A DNA stretch of 64,000 nt from Nocardioides conyzicola (lineage in GTDB: Bacteria > Actinomycetota > Actinomycetes > Propionibacteriales > Nocardioidaceae), in assembly GCF_039543825.1 (NCBI RefSeq), contig NZ_BAABKM010000002.1, positions 404,133 through 468,132 on the forward strand, in the 5' to 3' direction. Both the position numbers and the translations under genes were made by a program. Within the stretch, counting starts at the first letter, position 1. Each line of letters begins with the position of its first letter. The notes under the pieces are model-generated. The model did not search any database and was not told the DNA's origin. It worked only from the letters and a program-made list of their open reading frames with translations. Positions 1-9,596 of this stretch are shown piece by piece.

Positions 1-2
1 GT

Positions 3-42
3 GAAAACTGGCGCCGACTGGACCGAAAACTGGCGCCGACTC
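3..42. repeat. Direct repeat of a 17-bp unit at the window edge
   Basis: The unit GAAAACTGGCGCCGACT occurs at 3-19 and again at 26-42. The second copy runs into an inverted repeat (CGCCGACT at 34-41, AGTCGGCG at 51-58) that overlaps the stop codon of the minus-strand DUF5130 gene. It could be part of a longer repeat array outside the window, or a weak terminator for that gene. No further copy was seen elsewhere in the window. Confidence 0.5.
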
Positions 43-48
43 GGCGTT

Positions 49-438
49 TCAGTCGGCGTGCAGGGTCTCCGGCGCGCGGGCGTGGTCGGCGAGCATCTGG
101 ATGCCGTGACGGAGCCCGCCGACGAGGTCGCCCGAGGAGAAGTACGACTGCATCTGCAGCGTCGTCAGCTCGACCTCCTGGTCGGTGATGTTGCGGCGCA
201 CGGTGCCGCCGGTGACGATCTCGAGGACCCGTGAGGCGGGGTCGAGCATGATCAGCACGCTGCGCGAGGGTGCGACCAGGGAGTTGTGCAGCTGCGTGGC
301 GAAGGCGCGGGCGTCCGTGCCCGAGCGACCGACGAAGACGCTGAACTCGAAGCGCGAGGTCTGCTCGGCCGCGCGGATCGCCTCGTCGATCTGGAACCGC
401 TCGGCGCTGTTGAACTCACCAACGGCCACTTGCTCCAC
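49..438 (-). CDS. DUF5130 family protein (TPM-domain-like)
   Basis: This 129-residue protein has no signal peptide. It matches my recollection of the actinobacterial DUF5130 family, which resembles TPM domains (residues about 10-115), including the central run R-A-F-A-T-Q-L-H-N and the pattern LIMLDP near residue 65. The biochemical role is unknown. Its ATG lies inside the 3' end of the upstream membrane-protein gene (23-bp overlap), so the two are translationally coupled and probably act together. An alternative GTG start exists at 429. The family assignment is moderately secure; any function would be a guess. Confidence 0.7.
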   Translation of the reverse strand: MEQVAVGEFNSAERFQIDEAIRAAEQTSRFEFSVFVGRSGTDARAFATQLHNSLVAPSRSVLIMLDPASRVLEIVTGGTVRRNITDQEVELTTLQMQSYFSSGDLVGGLRHGIQMLADHARAPETLHAD

Positions 439-772
439 CAGCCTTCGACTCGTCGTTGTCCGGTGCGGGCAGCGCGGTGGTGCCCTTGCTCGGGCCGCCG
501 AACCACTGGTCCTCGGTGGCCTGGCCGCCCGGCGTGAACCGCTCGCCCTTGATGACCCCGGGGATCACGACGAGCGCCGTGATGACCAGGAAGAGCAGGA
601 TCGGGATGCCGGCCAGGACCAGCACGGCCTCCCACGGGTCGACCGCGGACGGGTTGCTCCAGCCCTCCGGCACGTCCGCGCCGGCCGGGCCGCCGGCGGC
701 GACGACGAGCGCCACCCCCACGAGCAGGACGACGGCGGTACGACGGGCGCGGCGGGCGAGCTTCGTGGTCAC
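416..772 (-). CDS. Small membrane protein with signal sequence, partner of DUF5130
   Basis: The 118-residue product starts with a basic stretch and a hydrophobic segment ending in an AGA-type cleavage site near residue 33. A second hydrophobic helix lies near residues 48-72, followed by a charged, Gly/Asp-rich tail, so it is probably a single-pass membrane protein after cleavage. The GTG at 772 is preferred because a TACGAT hexamer lies exactly six bases upstream and no ribosome binding site is visible. It is co-transcribed with the DUF5130 gene. Function unknown. Confidence 0.65.
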   Translation of the reverse strand: MTTKLARRARRTAVVLLVGVALVVAAGGPAGADVPEGWSNPSAVDPWEAVLVLAGIPILLFLVITALVVIPGVIKGERFTPGGQATEDQWFGGPSKGTTALPAPDNDESKAGGASGRW

Positions 773-778
773 GGGGGA

Positions 779-784
779 ATCGTA
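779..784 (-). promoter_or_regulatory. Leaderless -10 element for the 772 gene
   Basis: TACGAT on the minus strand is followed by six bases and then the GTG start codon. This is the spacing expected when transcription begins at the start codon. No -35 consensus is obvious. Confidence 0.5.
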
Positions 785-867
785 TCGGGTCGGATAGGTC
801 ACACGCCCCACGGGGACGGGCCGGTGCGGCTCGTGCGGCGTCGTCCGGTGCGGTAGACATGGGGCCC

Positions 868-1905
868 ATGTTGGGCTTCGACGACACGTCCTGCGACACC
901 TCCGATGCACTCTGCAAGACCGTCTTCAGCTGGACCGACAACCAGAAGCTCGCCAACGTCTCCGACATCGTCATCGGCAAGCCGCTGGCGCTCCTCTGGC
1001 TGCTGGTCCTCTTCTTCGTCGTCCGGTGGGTGCTCCACCGCCTGATCGACCGGCTCTCCTCGCGGGCCGAGGACGGCGTGCTGCCCGACCGGATGAGCAG
1101 GTTCGGGTCCCGCGGCAAGGCCGCCGAGGCCCGCGACCTCGCGACCGCGACCCGGCGGGTCCAGCGCGCGAAGACGATGGGCGACCTCCTCAAGAGCGTC
1201 ATCACCGGTCTGCTGATCGCCGTCTTCGGGACCATGGCGCTCAGCGAGCTCGGCGTCAACATCGCCCCGATCATCGCGTCCGCCGGCATCATCGGCCTCG
1301 CCCTCGGCTTCGGCGCCCAGTCGCTGGTCAAGGACTTCCTGTCCGGCATCTTCATGATCTTCGAGGACCAGTACGGCGTGGGCGACGTCGTCGACGTCGG
1401 CGAGGCCAGCGGCACCGTGGAGGCGGTCAGCCTGCGGGTCACCCGACTGCGCGACCTCAACGGCACCGTCTGGTACGTCCCCAACGGCGAGATCCTCCGC
1501 GTCGGCAACATGAGCCAGAACTGGTCCCGCGCGGTCGTCGACATCACCGTCGGCTACCAGGAGGACCTCGCCCGCGCCGAGCGCGTGCTGCGCGAGGTCG
1601 CCCACGACCTGTGGGACGACGACGAGTACCGCGGGATCATCATCGAGGAGCCCGAGGTCACCGGCGTCGAGATGTTCACCGCCGACGGCGTGACGCTGCG
1701 GGTGCTGATCAAGACCGCCCCGATGGAGCAGTGGGGCGTCGCCCGCACCCTGCGGCAGCGGATCAAGGCCCGCCTCGACCACGAGGGCATCGAGATCGCG
1801 CTCCCCCAGCGGGTCGTCTGGCACCGCGAGGAGCCGACCCCGGACGCCCCGGAGACGCCGACGGGCTCCTCCCCCGAAGAGGAAGAGCCCGTCAGCGGTG
1901 GGTGA
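868..1905 (+). CDS. MscS family mechanosensitive ion channel
   Basis: This 345-residue protein (from the second ATG; one at 859 is also in frame) should open under membrane tension and release solutes during hypo-osmotic shock. A first transmembrane helix lies near residues 35-55. It is followed by a basic loop and then the glycine/alanine-rich pore helix with the pattern GLALGFGAQSLVKDF near residues 145-160. The MscS beta domain follows, with G-T-V-E-A-V-S-L-R-V-T and V-P-N-G-E. The C-terminal 30 residues are acidic and Pro-rich. The gene converges on osmC and has no operon partners. A hairpin (1861-1868 with 1885-1892) lies inside its 3' end. Confidence 0.9.
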   Translation: MLGFDDTSCDTSDALCKTVFSWTDNQKLANVSDIVIGKPLALLWLLVLFFVVRWVLHRLIDRLSSRAEDGVLPDRMSRFGSRGKAAEARDLATATRRVQRAKTMGDLLKSVITGLLIAVFGTMALSELGVNIAPIIASAGIIGLALGFGAQSLVKDFLSGIFMIFEDQYGVGDVVDVGEASGTVEAVSLRVTRLRDLNGTVWYVPNGEILRVGNMSQNWSRAVVDITVGYQEDLARAERVLREVAHDLWDDDEYRGIIIEEPEVTGVEMFTADGVTLRVLIKTAPMEQWGVARTLRQRIKARLDHEGIEIALPQRVVWHREEPTPDAPETPTGSSPEEEEPVSGG

Positions 1906-1907
1906 GC

Positions 1908-2333
1908 TCAGGCGAGCGACGCCTCGAGCTTGATCGGTACGGCGGCCAGCGCCTGGCTGACCGGGCACCCGACCTTCGCGGCCTCGGCGGCGGCGACGAA
2001 GTCCTCGTTGCTGAGGCCCTCGACGACGGCCTTGACCGTCAGGCGGATCTCGGTGATGCCGGTGCCGGGCACGAAGTCGACGGCGGCGTTGGTGTCCAGC
2101 GAGGTCGCCGGCGTGCCGGCCTTGGCGAGGCCGTTCGAGAGCGCCATGGAGAAGCACGACGAGTGGGCGGCCGCGATCAGCTCCTCGGGGCTGGTCTTGC
2201 CGTTGGCCTCCTCGGCCCGCGAGGCCCAGGAGACGTCGTACGTGCCGGTGCCGGATGACTCCAGCGTGACCTTGCCGGCGCCCTCGAAGAGGGTGCCTTC
2301 CCAGTGCGTGCTGGCGTTGCGGGTCGTAGCCAT
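1908..2333 (-). CDS. OsmC family peroxiredoxin
   Basis: The 141-residue product is a thiol-dependent peroxidase of the OsmC/Ohr superfamily that reduces organic hydroperoxides in the cytoplasm. The peroxidatic cysteine is in AAAHSSCFSMAL (about residue 56) and the resolving cysteine is in GCPVSQAL (about residue 123), the usual OsmC arrangement. Length fits the family. The ATG at 2333 has GAGGAG about 12 bases upstream, somewhat far. The OsmC subgroup is favoured over Ohr because of the HSSCF context. It is convergent with mscS. Confidence 0.9.
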   Translation of the reverse strand: MATTRNASTHWEGTLFEGAGKVTLESSGTGTYDVSWASRAEEANGKTSPEELIAAAHSSCFSMALSNGLAKAGTPATSLDTNAAVDFVPGTGITEIRLTVKAVVEGLSNEDFVAAAEAAKVGCPVSQALAAVPIKLEASLA

Positions 2334-2432
2334 GTGCGGATCACTCCTCGTGCGTTGCTCGAAAAGATGCGGTGTCCGCGAGTCTGGCACGCCGGTGTCG
2401 GACGGTCACCGGGGCCTCGTCACAATGGGACG

Positions 2433-2807
2433 GTGACGACCTTCTACGACGAGATCGGTGGCTTCGAGACGTTCCGGCGGATCGTCGCGAAGTTCTACGA
2501 GGGCGTCGGTGAGGACCCGGTGCTGCGCCCGTTGTACCCCGAGGAGGACCTCGGCCCGGCTGAGGAGCGCTTCCTCCTCTTCCTGGTGCAGTACTGGGGC
2601 GGACCCACGACGTACTCCGATACCCGCGGCCACCCGCGCCTGCGGATGCGGCACGCGCCGTTCGCGGTCACGCCGGAGGCCAAGGAGCACTGGCTCAGCC
2701 ACTTCCGCGCGGGGCTCGACGAGGTCGCCCTGACGCCGGAGCAGGACCAGCAGTTCTGGGACTACGTCACGCACGCCGCGCAGTTCATGGTCAACTCGTT
2801 CGAGTGA
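2433..2807 (+). CDS. glbO: Truncated haemoglobin, group II (GlbO type)
   Basis: This 124-residue protein is a 2-on-2 haem globin that binds O2, implicated in redox or respiratory protection. Visible markers are Phe-Tyr in the B helix (KFYEGV), the CD-region YWGGP, the proximal histidine in RMRHAPF and the group II tryptophan in EHWLSHF. The start is GTG, with CACAAT six bases upstream as a possible leaderless -10 element. Its last 17 bp overlap the convergent thioesterase gene, so the two mRNAs are antisense at their 3' ends. Confidence 0.92.
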   Translation: MTTFYDEIGGFETFRRIVAKFYEGVGEDPVLRPLYPEEDLGPAEERFLLFLVQYWGGPTTYSDTRGHPRLRMRHAPFAVTPEAKEHWLSHFRAGLDEVALTPEQDQQFWDYVTHAAQFMVNSFE

Positions 2808-3657
2808 GCTCGAGCGTGCGCAGCCGGTCCAGGTAGACCTCCGGCGGCACCGTCGACCGCTGGGTCTCCTGGTCGAAGAAGACGATCGTCACCCGGGCGC
2901 GGGCGAGCGTGGTGTCGCCGTCGCAGATGACGGACTCGATGGTCGCGGACCGTTGGCCCACGCGGGCGACCCACGACCACGCGTCGTACGGCTCCGGGCG
3001 GAAGAGGATCGGCACGCGGTAGTCCACGTCCGTCTGCGCGACGACGAGGGCGGCCTGGTCGAGGCCCTCCCACAGCTGGGCGATGCCCGAGATGCGGGCC
3101 TCCTGGAAGTACTCGAAGTACTTGACGTTGTTGACGTGACCGTAGACGTCGACGTCGGAGAACCGCACGTGGACGGGGTAGTGCAGCGTCGCGGCCGGCC
3201 GCTCCCGGGGGAACGGCGCCGGGCGGACGACGTCCTCCGGCTCGAGGAAGAGGCCGAGCATCTCGCGCTCCTCGTCGGTGATCCGACGGGGCTGCTCGGT
3301 GGTGAAGACGTACGGCGTCAGGACGGTCTTGGCCCGCAGGTAGACCTGGCGCAGGCCGTCGGGGTCCTCGTGGAAGACCTCGTAGGCGACGGTGAACGAC
3401 GCGGCGCGGACCTGGGTGACCCAGCACTCGATGCTGACGGGCCGGTAGCCGAAGTGGAGGGGGGCGGCGTAGGTCACCTCGTGGCGGACCACGACCGTGC
3501 CCTCGGCCAGCTGGCCCGTCCGGGCCGCGGCCGGGCCGTGCGTGCGAAGCATGTCCACGCGGGCCTCTTGGAGGTAGTCCACGTAGACGACGTTGTTGAT
3601 GTGCCCGAGCAGGTCCATGTCGGCCCACCGCATCGGGCACTCGTAGAGGTGCCGCAC
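2791..3657 (-). CDS. Double-hotdog acyl-CoA thioesterase
   Basis: The 288 residues contain two 4HBT-type hotdog domains. Each opens with the same catalytic pattern, RWADMDLLGHINNV near residue 10 and RFSDVDVYGHVNNV near residue 165, with Asp, His and Asn-Asn in the expected places. Such tandem proteins hydrolyse acyl-CoA thioesters in the cytoplasm; chain-length preference cannot be read from sequence. Start is GTG. The gene stands alone, with its 3' end overlapping glbO. Confidence 0.88.
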   Translation of the reverse strand: MRHLYECPMRWADMDLLGHINNVVYVDYLQEARVDMLRTHGPAAARTGQLAEGTVVVRHEVTYAAPLHFGYRPVSIECWVTQVRAASFTVAYEVFHEDPDGLRQVYLRAKTVLTPYVFTTEQPRRITDEEREMLGLFLEPEDVVRPAPFPRERPAATLHYPVHVRFSDVDVYGHVNNVKYFEYFQEARISGIAQLWEGLDQAALVVAQTDVDYRVPILFRPEPYDAWSWVARVGQRSATIESVICDGDTTLARARVTIVFFDQETQRSTVPPEVYLDRLRTLELTRTS

Positions 3658-3717
3658 TCCCCTGATGCTGCCAGACGCCGGTCGGTCGGGCGGACCGGCG
3701 TCCGCGTCAGGGATGGA

Positions 3718-3897
3718 TCAGTGGGTGAGCACGAAGCCGCGGTAGTAGCTGCGGATCGACTCGTGGCGGGCCAGGCGGGCGCGGCGGTTGCTGACGACGA
3801 GCTCGCCGACGGTGGCGATCGAGGCGACGGCTGCGATGGCGGCGACGACCAGGAAGGCGATGGCGAGGGCGAAGATCGTGGTGCTGACGATGGTCAT
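3718..3897 (-). CDS. Small single-pass membrane protein, TetR-controlled
   Basis: This 59-residue product has one long hydrophobic helix (residues 2-33, Ala/Val/Ile rich), then a basic cytoplasmic-type tail with Arg-Arg-Ala-Arg and Tyr-Tyr-Arg. The ribosome binding site AGGAG lies seven bases before the ATG. It is divergent from a TetR gene and the shared intergenic region holds three palindromic operators, the nearest ending 12 bases from its ATG. It is therefore probably the main target of that repressor. I recognise no family. Confidence 0.7.
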   Translation of the reverse strand: MTIVSTTIFALAIAFLVVAAIAAVASIATVGELVVSNRRARLARHESIRSYYRGFVLTH

Positions 3898-3908
3898 TAC
3901 GACTCCTT

Positions 3909-3952
3909 CTACGTTTGTAGGATCTCTACTTCTGTAGAATCTACGCTTGTAG
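3909..3952. promoter_or_regulatory. Triple TetR operator: three CTAC-N4-GTAG palindromes
   Basis: Three 12-bp palindromes with identical half-sites lie in tandem: CTACGTTTGTAG (3909-3920), CTACTTCTGTAG (3926-3937) and CTACGCTTGTAG (3941-3952). Start-to-start spacings are 17 and 15 bp. They sit between the divergent small membrane protein and TetR genes, the usual place for autoregulatory TetR operators. Only the inner four bases vary, as expected for a constrained binding site. Confidence 0.8.
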
Positions 3953-4010
3953 AAGCACCGCGGCAAGCCCTCGTTGTAGTGTCTCCAGTCACAGCCCATC
4001 GAAGGACTCC

Positions 4011-4634
4011 ATGCCGCACGCCCCGACCGACGCAGCGCCCGACGCAGCGACCGCGACACCGCTCTCGCCGCGCCGCCGCACGCTCCTCGACGCGGCCCTG
4101 CACGTCATCGCCGACGAGGGCCTCAAGGGCCTCACCCACCGGGCGGTCGACCGTCGCGCGGGCCTGCCGGAGGGCAGCTGCTCGGCGTACTGGCGCACCC
4201 GCAACGCGCTCCAGGCCGCCCTGACGGAGTACGTCGCGGGTGCCCTGCTCACCGACGTCGACGAGCTCACGGCGCGGATCACGCAGTGCGACGGGGACGC
4301 CCGCAAGGTGGAGGAGACGCTGGCCCTCTTCCTGCGCTGGCTCGACCAGCGCGAGCTCCTCGTCGCCCGGCTCGAGCTGACCATGGCGGCGACCCGGGAC
4401 GAGGAGCTCCGCCTGCTCCTGGTCGACCACCGCTCCCGGCTGGTCGACATCGTCGACGGCATCATGACCGCGGCCGGCAAGGAGCACGGGGGCGCGCGCG
4501 CGGAGGCGCTGGTGGCGTCGTACGACGGCATCCTGCTGGCCGGGCTGCTCCAGCCGGCCGAGGGCCGACGCGACTTCCTGATCCGCTCGCTCGAGCTGCT
4601 GAGCGCCTCCCTCACGGCGCCCGACGGAGAGTGA
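4011..4634 (+). CDS. TetR family transcriptional repressor
   Basis: The 207-residue protein has an N-terminal TetR helix-turn-helix at residues about 22-68 (RRTLLDAALHVIADEGLKG, then LTHRAVDRRAGLPEGSCSAYW) and an all-helical ligand-binding C-terminal domain. It should bind the three palindromes just upstream, repressing itself and the divergent 59-residue membrane protein. The ligand is not evident, because no enzyme or exporter lies in the controlled unit. The ATG was chosen for good coding character and position after the operators. Confidence 0.9.
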   Translation: MPHAPTDAAPDAATATPLSPRRRTLLDAALHVIADEGLKGLTHRAVDRRAGLPEGSCSAYWRTRNALQAALTEYVAGALLTDVDELTARITQCDGDARKVEETLALFLRWLDQRELLVARLELTMAATRDEELRLLLVDHRSRLVDIVDGIMTAAGKEHGGARAEALVASYDGILLAGLLQPAEGRRDFLIRSLELLSASLTAPDGE

Positions 4635-4656
4635 CGTACGCCGCACCGACCGGCAC

Positions 4657-4670
4657 TAGAACACGGTCTA
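4657..4670. promoter_or_regulatory. KstR-like operator upstream of the thiolase
   Basis: TAGAACACGGTCTA is an imperfect palindrome. It differs by one base from the KstR consensus TNNAACNNGTTNNA of actinobacterial sterol and lipid catabolism regulons. It lies 46 bp before the thiolase start and 23 bp after the TetR stop, the right place to control the thiolase. The adjacent TetR gene uses a different palindrome, so the regulator is probably encoded elsewhere. Confidence 0.45.
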
Positions 4671-4716
4671 CTGTGGCTCTCGCAGCAGCACCGACCCCTT
4701 GAAACGGAGTTCCACC

Positions 4717-5931
4717 ATGCCCGAGGCAGTCATCGTTTCCGCAGCCCGCACCCCGATCGGTCGGGCCAACAAGGGGTCCATGACCGAGTTCCGGCCCGAT
4801 GACCTGACCGCGTTCATCGTGAGGACCGCCCTGGACAAGATCCCGGCGCTGGACCCGAGCACGATCGACGACCACTACCTCGGTTGTGGTCTGCCGGGCG
4901 GCGAGTCCGGCAACAACATGGCCCGCGTGGTCAACGTGCTCAACGGTCTCGACGACGTGCCCGGTGCGACCATCACCCGCTACTGCTCCTCCTCGGTCCA
5001 GACCACCCGGATGGCCTTCCACGCGATCAAGGCCGGCGAGGGCGACGTCTTCATCTCCTCGGGCGTCGAGACCGTGTCGCGGTTCGCCAAGGGCACCTCC
5101 GACCACTGGCCCGACACCCACAACCACGAGTTCGACGAGGCCAAGGCGCGCACCGACAAGACCGCGGAGGGCGGCCAGGGTTGGCACGACCCGCGCGAGG
5201 ACGGGCAGCTGCCCGACGTCTACATCGCGATGGGCCAGACCGCCGAGAACGTCGCCAAGCTCCGCGGCCTGAGCCGCCAGGAGCTCGACGAGTTCGGCGT
5301 GCGCTCGCAGAACCTCGCCGAGAAGGCGATCAACGACGGCTTCTGGGCTCGGGAGATCACGCCCGTCACCACCCCGAGCGGCACGGTCGTCAGCACCGAC
5401 GACGGTCCCCGCGCCGGCGTGACGTACGACGGGATCAAGGACCTCAAGCCGGTCTTCCGCCCCGACGGCGTGGTCACGGCCGGCAATTGCTGCGCGCTCA
5501 ACGACGGCGCTGCCGCCGTCATCATCATGTCCGACACGAAGGCCGCTGAGCTGGGCCTGAAGCCGCTGGCGCGCATCGTCTCCACCGGCGTCTCCGGCCT
5601 GTCCCCCGAGATCATGGGCCTCGGCCCGGTCGAGGCGACCAAGAACGCCCTCAAGTACGCCGGCATGAGCATCGGCGACATCGACCTGGTCGAGATCAAC
5701 GAGGCGTTCGCGGCGCAGGTCGTGCCGTCCTACCAGGACCTCGGCATCGACCTGGACCGCCTCAACGTCAACGGCGGCGCGATCGCGGTCGGCCACCCGT
5801 TCGGCATGACCGGCGCCCGGCTGCAGAACACGATGCTCAACTCCCTCGACTGGCACGACAAGACCACGGGCCTGATCACCATGTGTGTCGGTGGCGGCCA
5901 GGGCATGGCGCTGATCCTCGAGCGGCTCTGA
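4717..5931 (+). CDS. Thiolase (acetyl-CoA C-acyltransferase)
   Basis: This 404-residue enzyme performs the thiolytic cleavage of 3-ketoacyl-CoA or its reversal. Both catalytic cysteines are visible: the nucleophile in ITRYCSSSVQTTRMA (about residue 90) and the acid/base cysteine in CVGGGQG near the C-terminus. The histidine motif GGAIAVGHPFGMTG and NEAFAAQ are also present. CSSS-V-Q replaces the more usual C-x-S-G-x-Q. The ATG at 4717 begins the normal thiolase strand MPEAVIVSAARTPIG. A KstR-like box upstream suggests lipid or sterol catabolism. The substrate class is inferred only. Confidence 0.92.
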   Translation: MPEAVIVSAARTPIGRANKGSMTEFRPDDLTAFIVRTALDKIPALDPSTIDDHYLGCGLPGGESGNNMARVVNVLNGLDDVPGATITRYCSSSVQTTRMAFHAIKAGEGDVFISSGVETVSRFAKGTSDHWPDTHNHEFDEAKARTDKTAEGGQGWHDPREDGQLPDVYIAMGQTAENVAKLRGLSRQELDEFGVRSQNLAEKAINDGFWAREITPVTTPSGTVVSTDDGPRAGVTYDGIKDLKPVFRPDGVVTAGNCCALNDGAAAVIIMSDTKAAELGLKPLARIVSTGVSGLSPEIMGLGPVEATKNALKYAGMSIGDIDLVEINEAFAAQVVPSYQDLGIDLDRLNVNGGAIAVGHPFGMTGARLQNTMLNSLDWHDKTTGLITMCVGGGQGMALILERL

Positions 5932-5935
5932 CCCT

Positions 5936-5941
5936 TACACT
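5936..5941 (+). promoter_or_regulatory. Leaderless -10 element for marR-type gene
   Basis: TACACT followed by exactly six bases and the GTG at 5948. No Shine-Dalgarno sequence is visible. It starts five bases after the thiolase stop codon. Confidence 0.5.
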
Positions 5942-5947
5942 GCCCGG

Positions 5948-6448
5948 GTGACGGACTCGGGAGACGGCCAAACGGTGTGGCTGGACGCAGATGAGCAACG
6001 TTCGTGGCGCGCGCTCATCATGGGGATGACGCTCCTGCTCGACCGCCTGGACGACGACCTGCGCCGCAGCTGCGACCTCTCGCTCGTCGAGTACGAGATC
6101 CTCGTCCGGCTCTCCGAGAGCGAGGGCCGGCGGATGCGGATGGCGCAGCTGGCCGACGCGCTCGCCCACAGCCGCAGCCGGGTGACCCACACGATCACCC
6201 GGATGGAGCGCTCCGGCCTGGTGGTCCGGAGCAGCTCCCCCGAAGACGGTCGCGGGGTCATCGCGAGCATGACCGACAAGGGCTACGAGCTGCTGACGCG
6301 GATGGCGCCGATGCACGTCGCCGGGGTGCGCGAGCACCTCGTGGACCTGGCCAGCCGCGAGGACTTCGCCGCGGTCGGTCGGGTGATGGACGCCGTCTCG
6401 GACAACCTGATCGCCGGCCACCCCGAGATGGAGATCCGCCGGAGCTGA
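5948..6448 (+). CDS. MarR family transcriptional regulator
   Basis: The 166-residue product shows a MarR winged helix at residues about 45-115: the recognition region LADALAHSRSRVTHTITRMERSGLV, followed by the wing with SSPEDGRGVIASMTDKG, containing the conserved D-x-R. Flanking helices would form the dimer interface. It follows the thiolase by 16 bp on the same strand but appears to have its own leaderless promoter. Target genes cannot be deduced; thiolase or ettA are candidates only by proximity. Confidence 0.9.
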   Translation: MTDSGDGQTVWLDADEQRSWRALIMGMTLLLDRLDDDLRRSCDLSLVEYEILVRLSESEGRRMRMAQLADALAHSRSRVTHTITRMERSGLVVRSSSPEDGRGVIASMTDKGYELLTRMAPMHVAGVREHLVDLASREDFAAVGRVMDAVSDNLIAGHPEMEIRRS

Positions 6449-6462
6449 GACGCGTCAGCGGC

Positions 6463-8145
<1,683 letters not shown>

Positions 8146-8151
8146 GATCCG

Positions 8152-8157
8152 AGCCTA
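8152..8157 (-). promoter_or_regulatory. Leaderless -10 element for ettA
   Basis: TAGGCT on the minus strand, six bases before the ATG at 8145. Confidence 0.5.
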
Positions 8158-8250
8158 GTTGGCGAACGGGGTTGAGACCTGATCGGGGGCCGTCCGCGTC
8201 TGTAGGGTGACGGCCTCCACCGGGGAGTCCGGTGACGCGATGGAGGGCAC

Positions 8251-8766
8251 GTGCGTCGATCCGACCGCACCGACGACGAGTTCGCGGAGTTCGTGGCCGC
8301 GCGCTCGGGCCAGCTGTACCGGAGCGCCTACCTGCTCACGACCTCCCCGCATGCCGCGGAGGACCTGGTGCAGACGGCGCTGGCCAAGACGTACGCCGCC
8401 TGGTGGCGGGTGCGCGCGACCGACGACCCGGTGGCCTACGTGCACGGCGTGCTCGTGAAGTCGTTCCTCTCGGAACGCCGTCGCAAGAGCTCGCGCGAGC
8501 TGCCGGTCCCCGAGACGCCCGACCTGGCCGTCACCGATGCGGACCCGACCGAACGAGCGGCACTGGTGGCGGCGCTCGCCGAACTGGCCCCGCTCGACCG
8601 TGCCGTCGTGGTGCTCCGGTTCTGGGAGGACCACAGCGTCAGCCACACCGCGAGCCAGCTCCACCTCACCGAGGCAGCCGTCAAGAACCGCAGCCTCCGG
8701 GCCCTGCGCTCGCTGCGCGGGCTCCTCTCCGAAACCTCCTCTCACTCGAACGGAAGCGCACGATGA
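8251..8766 (+). CDS. SigE-family RNA polymerase sigma factor (ECF group)
   Basis: This 171-residue ECF-like sigma factor has region 2 at residues about 8-75 (LYRSAYLLTTSPHAAEDLVQ and TYAAWWRV) and region 4 at about 105-160 (APLDRAVVVLRFWEDHSV, then AAVKNRSLRALRSLR). These match the actinobacterial SigE family. GTG start with GGAGGG six bases upstream. Its stop overlaps the next gene's ATG (ATGA), which is the classical arrangement with a regulator of sigma activity. The promoters it serves are unknown. Confidence 0.9.
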   Translation: MRRSDRTDDEFAEFVAARSGQLYRSAYLLTTSPHAAEDLVQTALAKTYAAWWRVRATDDPVAYVHGVLVKSFLSERRRKSSRELPVPETPDLAVTDADPTERAALVAALAELAPLDRAVVVLRFWEDHSVSHTASQLHLTEAAVKNRSLRALRSLRGLLSETSSHSNGSAR

Positions 8767-9584
8767 CCGACCTCGACTCCGGCGCCGACCTGCACGACCT
8801 GATGGACCGCGCTCTCACCGACCTGCCCACCCCCACCGCCCGCCTGCGGGAAGGCGCGTTGCGCCAGGGCCGACCGCTGCGCCGCCGCCGGCGGGTGGTC
8901 ACCGGACTCGCGGGCTTCGCCGTCGTGGCCGCCACGGCCGCCGTGCTGGTCCCGATCGTGGGGAGTGACGGTCCGACAACCGGCGGCGTCGCCACGGAGA
9001 CCCCGCCGACGCCCCAGCCGAAGCAGCCGGACGACTTCGTCGCACACCCCGGCTGGTGGGACATGCCGGTCGGCGAGATGCGCACGCGGCTGCTCGCCCT
9101 GCTCCCCAACGACGTGGAGATCTCGTCGTACGCCAAGATCAGCACCGACCACGCTCCGGGTGAGTCCTCGGTCTTGTCCGGCGTCTTCAGGGGCACCCTC
9201 CGGGACGCCTCCGGCGACGGGCCCGGCAGCATCGAGATCTTCCTCACCGAGCTGCCCCAGGACCCCACGGCGCTGGCCGACGTCCGCGCCCAGCACCTGA
9301 GCTGCGACCTGAGCGACTGGGAACTCGACGACCTGGCGGCCCCGGTGCAGTGCGAGCTCGGCGACCGGCACGACGGCAGCCCTCACCAGCGGACGATCAC
9401 CTTCACGAACAACGGGATCACCTATACCGAGGTGCGGCGCTGGTCCGGTGCCGGCGAGATCTATGCGGCCACCGCCAACTCGACGCAGCGCAAGTGGGGA
9501 CCGCCCGCGTCCGCGGCCCGACCGCCGTTGACGCTGTCGGAGCTGACCGCGGTCGTCGACAGCCCGTCCTGGGTCACCGAGTAG
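8763..9584 (+). CDS. Single-pass membrane protein, probable sigma-factor partner
   Basis: The 273-residue protein has a cytoplasmic N-terminus (residues 1-43, ending in a run of six arginines), one transmembrane helix (about 44-66) and an extracytoplasmic domain of about 200 residues. The latter contains two cysteines near residue 180 and one near 200. There is no H-x3-C-x2-C zinc anti-sigma motif. Translational coupling to the sigma gene and the topology argue for a membrane-anchored regulator of that sigma factor. This is inference from context; the outer domain is not one I recognise. Confidence 0.7.
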   Translation: MTDLDSGADLHDLMDRALTDLPTPTARLREGALRQGRPLRRRRRVVTGLAGFAVVAATAAVLVPIVGSDGPTTGGVATETPPTPQPKQPDDFVAHPGWWDMPVGEMRTRLLALLPNDVEISSYAKISTDHAPGESSVLSGVFRGTLRDASGDGPGSIEIFLTELPQDPTALADVRAQHLSCDLSDWELDDLAAPVQCELGDRHDGSPHQRTITFTNNGITYTEVRRWSGAGEIYAATANSTQRKWGPPASAARPPLTLSELTAVVDSPSWVTE

Positions 9585-9596
9585 GTCACTGGGCAG

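Noticed and set aside
1861..1892. Terminator hairpin between mscS and osmC
   Set aside because: The stem lies inside the mscS coding region and is interrupted; no U tract, so support is weak.
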